This document shows positions 56,171-64,000 of a stretch of DNA of 64,000 nucleotides, one piece after another; within the stretch, counting starts at the first letter, position 1, and every line of letters starts with the position of its first letter. The position numbers and the translations under genes are program-made. A model generated the notes under the pieces. That model was not told the origin of the DNA. It made no database searches and worked only from the letters and a program-made list of their open reading frames with translations. The stretch lies in NCBI GenBank assembly GCA_013146195.2, contig CM028378.1, forward strand, positions 75,607,254 to 75,671,253. The letters run 5' to 3'. The DNA comes from Codonopsis lanceolata (Eukaryota > Streptophyta > Magnoliopsida > Asterales > Campanulaceae).

Positions 56171-56830
56171 GCGGTTAACTGCACAATGAAACAATAAACA
56201 GATTAAGGTGTCGGGTTGGCCCGACCATAACCCTCCGGTGTATGAATCAGTTTTCCGGTAGAGTTTTGGTAATAAATGAGCCGTGATAATTGTTTGATAG
56301 AGAGCTGTGATAAGAGAGTTAGAATATCGCTGAAATTACTTACTTTGCCATAAATATGGGCTCTTATATTTATACACGAAGTTGATGGCGGCGTGGCGGT
56401 TTGTTATTGGGGAGCATAAAGTGGGTTATTAAATGCGTTGAGGCGTTAAATCGTCGGGAATGAGTGAAGCTGCGTGTGTGTCGAGAGGGTTGGTATTGGC
56501 GTGCGGCGGTTTTCGGGCCTAGGGAAATGGTTTGTCGGGGTGAATGATTGATCGAGGCCGAGGCAGTGGTTTTCTGACGAAGGCTTTTGTTATTCGTCGA
56601 GGTTGAGGATTTATGAGGAGGCGATTTGGTGGCGGGCGAGGGGCCGTGATCTGTCGGTCGGCCGTGGTGGGCTCGCCGTAGTGCCGAGGGTCATGATCCG
56701 AGGCTAGAGTGATTTATCTTGGGGATGAGTGGTCCTATCCTCACAACGTGTTGTCCTGCAGGTGGGACCCTCTTTATGTCGAGGGTCGGGTCGTTTTCAT
56801 GCCGAGGGTCAATCCCTCGATTTCAATCCT
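56171..56830 (-). mobile_element. Probable 5' LTR region of the gypsy remnant
   Basis: Non-coding sequence upstream (minus sense) of gag, with a TATA-like TATAAATATAAG near 56370 on the minus strand and GC-rich 'cgagg/ccgagg' words further up. Edges cannot be set because no second copy is visible. Confidence 0.4.
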
Positions 56831-56849
56831 TTCATCTACTAATATTACC

Positions 56850-57330
56850 AATCGAAAAGATGTATCTTACATTGGTTATAAATTGATGTTCGTTTTGAAA
56901 GTATTTTGATAAAATATTTCTACTTTTATCGCTATAGAATAAATGTATCTTACATTGTTTAGAAAAAAATGTTAGTTTTAAAATTTTTATATTAAAGACT
57001 TTTACTTTTATTACCATTAAAAAATATGTATCTCACATTGTTTAGAAATAAATGTTGGTTTAAAAAGTCTTTAGATTAAAGACTTTTTGTTACAAATAGA
57101 TTGGATGCATGTATCTCACATTGGTTACAAAGTATTCTTCTATTATTATCAATAGAAGATATATATCACACATTGGTTATAAATTAATGTTGATTTTAAA
57201 ATTACTATTATTACCAATAGAATAGATATAACATACATTTGGTAGAGGCTAATGTTGGTTTTCAAAGTCTTTAGATACAAGAGTTTTACCATTATTATCA
57301 ATAAAAGATGTATATTACACAAAAAAACCC
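56850..57330. repeat. Degenerate tandem array, ~85-bp unit
   Basis: Five to six diverged copies of 'gatgtatcttacattggttataaattaatgttggttttaaaagtctttagattaaagacttttac..ttattaccaatagaa'-type units, starting near 56858, 56943, 57026, 57108, 57165 and 57230. Some are shortened. It ends just before the LINE. Confidence 0.75.
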
Positions 57331-57339
57331 TACTGTTTC

Positions 57340-58630
57340 ACGCACTAAAGGTGTGATTCTCTCAGACGCCGCCTTGCGTTCATGGAAGCCGTCCCCCCTA
57401 TGCTGCTTGATCCACCTCCTTCCTCTTCTAAAACTCCACCTCTCTCTTTTGCTACTGCCCTAAACTCCTCTTCTACTTCTTCTTCCCCGTCCTTTGTTAT
57501 CCCTCCCTCTACCTATAAGGGAGAACCGGCTCTGAAACTATCTCCTGACTTAATCGCAACCCTAGCTAAGCCTTTTAGCCACACATTGATAGGGAAATTC
57601 TCTCATGGTCGCCCATCGATGGAAGAAACGCGCAAATACTTCCATACTATAGGTCTAAGGCCTGCCTTCACAATAGGCCATCCGGATGCAAAACACATAT
57701 TGATTCAAGTCCACCACGGCGAAGACTACTTTAGCTATGGATCAAGGATCAATGGTACCTTGGCCGCTACCCTATGAGAGTTTTTAAATGGACGCCAAAC
57801 TTTAGATCAGATGTTGAAAGCTCGATTGTCCCAGTTTGGTTTGCTCTTTCGTGTCTCCCAATCCATCTCTTTAATAAGTCTGCGATGTTTTCAATTGCTT
57901 CCTTATTTGGAAGACCTTTAATGCAAGATCAGCCCACCATTAATCTCACTCGTCCTAGTGTCGCTCGGGTCTATGTTGAAGTAGATGCTGCTTAAGCCAT
58001 GCCCGTCGGGGTTTGGGTTGATTGTGGAGATGTCCTCCCAAGTTTCGGAAGCCTTTATAATTGAGAATGCCTTATTTATTGTACTCATTGCCTTCGTCAA
58101 GGTCCAACGATCGATCTGTAAGGCCAAGCATCTGAACCAAAGCAATCGAATCCTAATCCTATTCCTCCCACTAACCGCATAGCGTTGGACCCCAAAAAGA
58201 TCCCACCAAGCACAACAAAGCCACCCCTTCAGCTCTATTAATGACCTATTGATTCTTGAATGCGATCTGTAGGAAAAAGTCCAAGAACCTAATCTAGCCC
58301 AAGCCAATTTTGCTTCGAAGGGGATCCCGATCTGATCAAGATGCTTCTGATAAGTCTCAAGCTGAGAAGGAATGTTTCTCTTCTCCGATTGAAGCTGATG
58401 TCTGTCAAGCTACCCCAGCAGCAGCGAATGACGCTCCCCCAGCCCATCAAACACCTTCTAAGTCCCATTCTTGAAGGTGAGCCGTGATCCTCCCCCCTAA
58501 TCCTGACCCGCCTTCGGATTTACCTCTCAAGGAATATCTTATCTCTCCCAATCGATTTGTAGTCTTGAATGTGATTGAAAGCGAAGATGAGGATTTACCT
58601 CTAAGCCCTCCGGTTTCCCAACATCATTGT
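57340..58630 (+). pseudogene. LINE (L1 type) ORF1, DUF4283-like, broken
   Basis: ATG at 57382 opens a 131-residue frame with a Ser/Pro-rich start, then GKFSHGRPSMEETRKYFHTI and KHILIQVHHGEDYFS. After a shift near 57775 it continues with VFKWTPNFRSDVESSIVPVW and LPIHLFNKSAMFSIASLFGR. This is the DUF4283 RNA-binding region of plant LINE ORF1, which normally precedes a CCHC knuckle. The remainder to about 58630 is frameshifted, with stops. The start is the first ATG ahead of the conserved region. Confidence 0.8.
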
Positions 58631-58639
58631 TAATGGATT

Positions 58640-61600
58640 TAAAGCCCTTTTTTGGAATGTTCGTGGTATAGGAAACCCTCTTGTTAGTCGTCTCAAACAC
58701 TTGTTGCATAATATTTAATGCAATTTTTGAACCCATGCTAGACCTGTAAAGTTCAACTCGTCACACGTCGTCTCAAGCAAGTTCCTTTTTTAACACTTCA
58801 AGTTCTATTTGGGTGTTTGTTAAAGCTTGTTACACGCTCCTTTCTTTGAATCTTCTCAATTTCTTTCCCTTAAATCAGCATTACACTTGGTCTTTTCACG
58901 CTTTTTTCAGTGTCTATGAATGACCCGTGATAGAAAAGATTTTTGGAATGATATTATCCATTTGTTAGATTTCCTCATACTCTTGGTCATTAGGAGATTT
59001 CAATATTATCCTTCACTGAAGAGAAACGGTGGGAATGGTTGAGATGTTGGAGCTTTGGATTTTCATGCCTTATCGGCCTCGGGACATGACATGGGATATT
59101 AGGAGTCATTCTACGGTGGAATAAGAGAGAGGATTGCAATTGAGCGTTTGACCGGCAAAAGAGAGGGACCCATACTTCCTGCCACTTGAGTCCGGCATCT
59201 TAATAGAACGTTCAGACCACTCTCCTCTTTTAACGTTCACTCGCGGACTTCTCACGGCCGATGCGCTTGATTTTTAAAACTGGACCCGTCACCACTCCTA
59301 AAGTCGTCTCAAGCTGGTCCATTACGGAAAATGGGAGGCCGATGAAGTTCAAGAAGCTCGAGAATGTTAAAATTGCCCTTAAACAATGGAACAAGTTCTT
59401 TTGGTAATATTTTTGACAATCTTAAGGTCTGCGGAGGAAGATGTGTTAGAAAAAGAATTATTATTTGAGCTCAACAACTCCGACTTAAATAAGAACATCT
59501 TATTCGCCGGGGCTATTTGGGTTTCTATCTCGGGAAGAGTTTTGGCGTCAAAGGCAAAAATAAAATGGCTTAGGGAGGGCCAAGGTAACTCAAAACTCTT
59601 TCATTCTTCTGTCAAGCAGTCTCATCGTCGCCTTTTCATTAATTCTATATCTGATGTTGACGGCTCTACTCTTAACTTTGAGGCTGATATTAAGCAAGCG
59701 GTATTCGTTTCTTCAATCTCAACTTCAAGGCGAGGATGTTTCTAATTCTGATCTTGATAGTCTCTTATCTCTCCCCCTTCTCAATCGAGAAATCAAGGAT
59801 GTTATTTCTAATCTTAATGGCAGTGTCGTGGCCGGATGGTTTTAATGGTCACTTTTACAAAGTTTCTTTGGGACATTATTGGTGATGATTTTTGTAAGGC
59901 CATTCTTGATTTCTTCTCGGGCTTTTCTCTTCCCAAGTCTTGGTCGAGTACTCTTATAGCTTTGATCCCTAAAGTGGACTCTCCGTTTTCTTTCAAGGAT
60001 CTTCGCCCCATAACCTTATGTAATTTACGCACTAAAGTTATTTCTAAAATTCTCTCGACAGGCTTGCTCCCATTTTGCCTCATATTATTTCGAGAATCAA
60101 AGTGCATTCACTAAAGGCCGTACCATCTAGGACAATATCCTTCTAGCCCAAGAAATGATGAGTCATCTTAATAAAAAGGTCCTTGGCTCTAATGTGGTCC
60201 TTAAACTTGACATGGCTAAGGCGTTTGACAGGGTCTCATGGATTTTTCTCATCCGTGTTCTCAGGAAATTTGGATTCCATGAGGTTTTCTTTGATCTTAT
60301 ATGGTGGCTTATCTCGACAAGCGGTTTTCTATCTTAATTAATGGTAGTTACGCTAGCTTTTTCCCTCTTCTCGAGGTCTTCGCCAGGGATCCCTCTCTCT
60401 AGTTTGTTTATAATTGCGGTGAAGTTCTAAGCGAAGTCTTCTTCGCCTCCATGATAGTGTTCCCTCTACTTTGTTTACTCTACGATCGGTGGTTGCCCAA
60501 TAGTTTCCCACCTTGCTTTTTGGATGATATTATTATTTTTTGCAATGGTAGGAAAAGTTCTATCTTGCTCCACATGGATATTATCAAATCTTATGAAGCT
60601 GTTTCAGGCCAGCTTGTCAACTCTTCTAAGAGCTCGTTTTATCTTGGTCCTTCCTCTGATTCCAATCGCTCGGCTATTATTCAAGCTTCTCTTGGATTTA
60701 GTATGGGTTCTCTTCCCATTACATATCTTGGTGCCCTCTCTCTCCTTGGTCGGAAGAAAAAAATTCTATTTCGACTCTCTTTTGCTGAAACTTCAGAATC
60801 GTATTTGCTCCTGGATGGGATCTCTTTTGGATGCTGCTGGCCGAGTCACTCTTATCAAGCATGTCCTTTCTTCTATCTCAAGTTATCTGCTAGGCTGCTT
60901 GTTACCAAGGACCAAGCTCGCTGTTTCTATCACTTCTGCCATTGATCGCATGTTCTCCAATTTTTATTGGGGCCAAGTTGAGGGTAAAAAGAAAAGCCAC
61001 TGGATTTCGTGGTCTTCTTGTTGCTGTCCAACTGAAGAGGGGGGCTTAGGGGTTCACTCTATGGCCGATCTTACCAAAGCTTTCAGCATTAAACTGTGGT
61101 GGCGATTTCGCACAGTTCCTAACATCTGGTCCAATTTTCTGAAATCCCGCTATTGCTCTCGTAGTCACCCGAGCTGTGCTGCTGTTAAAGGTTCCCATGT
61201 TTGGAATCGTCTGCTTAAAGCAAGAGACCTTGCTGAACCTAATATTCTATGGATTATTGGAAATGGTGAATGCTCTCCATGGTTTGACAATTGGATCCCT
61301 AATTCTATTGTTGAAAAACCTGCTGGTTGTGACATGTCTTCTGTTCGAGACATTCTTACAGATGGGTCAGTGCTTCCGTCTAACTTGTCTTCAAAAGTTC
61401 AGGAGTTGTTCATCACTCTTCATGATTCTCCCGATAGTGCATGCTGGACAACTACTACCAAAGGAGTCTTTTCTCTTTCTTCAGCGATTTGTCTGGTCAG
61501 GCCTCCTCGGCCTTTATTGTTGTCTGTCAAATATATTTGGCACAAATCATTGCCAAGGAAAGTTGGTATTTTTCTTTGGAGGCTCCTTCGAGTATAAACT

Positions 61601-62450
61601 CCTATTGACGAAGGCCTTTTGAGAAAAGGATTTTCGTTAGCTTCAAAATGTTTCTGTTGCGCCGAAGGAAACGTGGAAACTTTTGATCACGTCTTTCTCT
61701 CTAGTTCTTCTGCCATCTCTATTTGGAACTTTTTCCATGATAAATTTGGGGTTCCCTCCCAGCCTTGCTCTATCCAACAAAGATGTTTCTCTTGGTGGTT
61801 GCATCGCTCTTCCCTAGTCTTTTGTCTGCTCCCTTCATTCATCTTGTGGCATCTATGGAAATTCAGAAACCATGCTTTTTTTGAGGGTCAACGAGCTCCT
61901 GTGCATATGCTAATTCAAAATATTAGTGCAGATCTCCAAGATACCCTTCAAGCGGCCAATTACTTTCTTTCTGATTTATCTGGCTCGCCCCGCATCTCTT
62001 TTGGGCCTCGTAAGAAGATTACTATTCAATCTGTGTCCTGGTCCAAACCTCCCAGTGGCTTCTTAAAATTAAACACAGATGGTGCTTGTCGTGGCAACCC
62101 TGGCTGTAGTGGAGGTGGTCGTATTATTTGATACTCTCTTGGTAGAGTTGTCTATGCCTTTTCTTCGTATTATGGTGATAGTACAAATATGGTGGCAGAG
62201 CTTCGGGCTCTTCATTTTGGCCTCCGTTGGATTCTTGAAAAAGATTTGGACAACATTATTGTGGAGACTGATTCTAAAGTTATCTTTGAATGTATCACCA
62301 AAGGTCATAGTTTCCCTTGGGCTCATTCATACATTTTTCGAGATATTCTTCGCATTAAGGACCTTCGGCATGTCTCTTTTGCTCATTGTTTCAGGGAGGC
62401 TAATTCAGCTTGCCGATGTTGGCGAACTTGGCTTGTGACTCTCTCCCATC
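58640..62450 (+). pseudogene. LINE (L1 type) ORF2: endonuclease, reverse transcriptase, RNase H
   Basis: Endonuclease start ALFWNVRGIGNPLVSRLK near 58650; the rest of that domain is badly eroded (58740-59350). Reverse transcriptase: KIKWLREGQGNSKLFH (59560), STLIALIPKV and FKDLRPITLCN (59950-60030), VVLKLDMAKAFDRVSW (60195), catalytic FLDDIIIF (60520). The thumb and a zf-RVT segment (SLPRKVGIFLWRLL near 61550; CCAEGNVETFDHVF near 61660) follow. RNase H: LKLNTDGACRGNPGCSGGG (62070), AELRALHFGL (62195), VETDSKVIFE (62265). At least five frameshifts or stops (59750, 60115, 60340, 61610, 62130): inactive. Confidence 0.9.
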
Positions 62451-62700
62451 GAAGTTTTTCCACGCCACGCACCTCCCTCCTCATATTTGTGGTCTCATTA
62501 ATCTTGATGTTAGAAGCACTCCTTATGTTCGTATTTCTTAACTTTTTGCTTTGTACTCTCCTTTTTGAGGTTAGGCTCCTCTGTCCTCCCATTTATAAGG
62601 GCAAGGCTGGTTGTCCCCCTCAAGTTTGTACTTTTCTCTTTTATCAATAAACCTCACAGGGTGCCGCCCCTGTTTCCTTAAAAAAAAAAAAAAAAAAAAA
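62451..62700 (+). mobile_element. LINE 3' UTR and poly(A) tail
   Basis: 3' untranslated sequence ending in a run of about 20 A (62680-62700). A polyadenylation-like AATAAA occurs at 62646. No clear target duplication was found next to the tail, and the 5' edge is uncertain (about 57340). Confidence 0.8.
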
Positions 62701-63929
62701 GGTAGGACATCAGAGTCTCACCTTTTTTTATATCTTTCAAGAATTGAAATGCCACCTTTCAAATCCTCACCCTTTCCCGTTTACCCCGGACCCACCCGAA
62801 CCCGGGTGCCGCCTAAAGAAAAAAGAGCAAAAGGCACGAAAGAAAATCCATTGATTGATGCATCCCCAATCCATTGATTGGCCAAGTTAAGTCCTGCTCG
62901 GGTAAATTCGTCTGACTTCATCGTTCCAAAAAGAAAAACAAAGTAATCAGGTCGTACATTTTTCTTGTTAGTTTGTCTTAAAAACAAGAGACCCATTTCT
63001 AAAATTCAAAGTTATAATTTTCCTTAGTATTTTCCTTCTTCCGAATGCAAAGAAATTAGTAGCCCAAGTCACTGTCCCAAAAAGAAATCAACACTTTCCA
63101 TTTTCGTTTTTCTTAAAAACATGTATCGCATTTTAGTACAATGCGCATTGTTTTTATTTTATCCAATCTTCTTTTTACATAGACACATTAAAGGCTAAAA
63201 AATTAATGTAACAATTAGTAGAATAAAAGATTTCAAGAAGTTGATTTACTATAGAAACAAACTTTAATCTGGAACACTTTTCTTTTCCATATCCTTATCT
63301 GAATTTATATGAAGATGTATTGGTTAATTAAGACTCAAAAGGACTGCTCAAAGGCCCCTCCTAGATTGAAAGATAAATATTTAGAAGTGCATTATTACTT
63401 TTGGAATAAAAATTACTCATTCCTTGGTCATTACTAAGAAAGTGTTCTGTTTGCTTAAAAAAATGTAATCAACTTTATTATAAATATTAAAAATATGTTT
63501 GTTAACCTAATTAAGAGCTTAATCAAGAAATTTTTAAGTGAATTTATAAATAAGATTGTATTTTAAAAAACATAAATAAGAATTGTTTGATAAAGTCTGA
63601 CTTAAAATTTAGGAGTGGCTCACTTTTTCAGTTTTTCTATCTTCTTCATTTTTACATTTCTTCATAGTCTTCAAAAATAAAAACGCCTCCATAATTGCTT
63701 GTACCGTTATAATGTACCAAATGTGGAGTATCTATTCAAAGCCACAAACCAAGGAGTAAGTCTCATGTAATACCATCTTACGGACTTTAATTCGTAAAAT
63801 GGAGTCCCACTCTCTCACAACTCAATCCACCAATACAAAATATATATGTAAGACTGTTTTACACAAGTTTTTGTCCAAACGAAATTACTAAACCGAACAA
63901 AGAAAAGAAAACCTAGCTAAGACAATTAA
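62701..63929. other. Spacer with gag-exon-unit flank and a possible MITE
   Basis: 62915-63020 matches the flank of gag-like exon copies A, B and C ('ccaaaaagaaaaacaaagtaatca...ttgttagtttgtcttaaaaacaaga'), but no exon follows in the window. 63751-63870 has diverged inverted ends (CTCATGTAATACCATCTTA; inverted CTTGTGTAAAACAGTCTTA) and may be a small MITE. No gene. Confidence 0.5.
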
Positions 63930-64000
63930 AGAGACAATCATTACAATGAAAAAGATGATTGTGAGTAGTGTCTAAAGCTAAACCTAGTGATGAGAGTAGA
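63930..64000 (-). mobile_element. Start of another copia fragment
   Basis: 'gacaatcattacaatgaa', then 'gtctaaagctaaacctag', matches 50685-50735 of the decayed copia element in the same orientation. It runs off the window end. Confidence 0.55.

Overview
The window is repeat-dense nuclear DNA from a flowering plant, most likely a eudicot. The signs are plant-specific families (an ankyrin/PGG membrane protein, EXECUTER, a CrRLK1L-type kinase fragment), GT-AG introns, AT-rich spacers and typical plant mobile elements. I see no rRNA, no CRISPR array and no canonical tRNA gene. Most of the 64 kb is nested transposons. Coordinates of diverged elements are approximate; those supported by target-site duplications (TSDs) are exact.

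Layout. 1-2.9 kb: 3' end of a Ty3/gypsy element and its long LTR, cut by a degraded Ty1/copia element (about 3.0-7.0 kb). 7.3-8.4 kb: two protein-kinase gene fragments. 9.3-10.75 kb: a diverged local duplication with a tRNA-derived SINE. 10.8-16.5 kb, minus strand: the only substantial host-type gene, a copia-gag-like N-terminal exon followed by ankyrin exons and a PGG membrane exon. A 1-kb hAT element lies in the intron, and there are two single-base frameshifts. 16.5-21 kb: further copies of the gag-like exon, a 192-bp solo LTR and several MITEs. 21.4-24.4 kb: a 3-kb gypsy solo LTR with a perfect TSD. 24.8-27.4 kb: a non-autonomous copia element with a repeat-filled interior, PBS and perfect TSD.

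29.9-39.0 kb: a CACTA element lacking transposase, inserted inside another copy of the gag-like exon. It carries fragments of CDK5RAP3, EXECUTER, glucose-6-phosphate 1-epimerase and a coiled-coil gene. 39.9-45.6 kb: a Tat-type gypsy fragment (minus strand) with an antisense, intron-containing accessory ORF. 45.6-47.7 kb: a second CACTA end and a histone H3 pseudogene. 47.7-51.4 kb: a decayed copia element related to the non-autonomous one. 51.72-51.82 kb: an assembly gap next to tandem repeats. 51.8-56.8 kb: decayed Tat-type gypsy gag-pol and a probable LTR. 56.85-57.3 kb: an ~85-bp tandem array. 57.4-62.7 kb: an L1-type LINE with RNase H and poly(A). The last 1.3 kb is spacer, ending in another copia fragment.

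The two most interesting structures are the gag-like/ankyrin/PGG gene with its repeated first coding exon, and the gene-capturing CACTA element that disrupts one copy of that exon.
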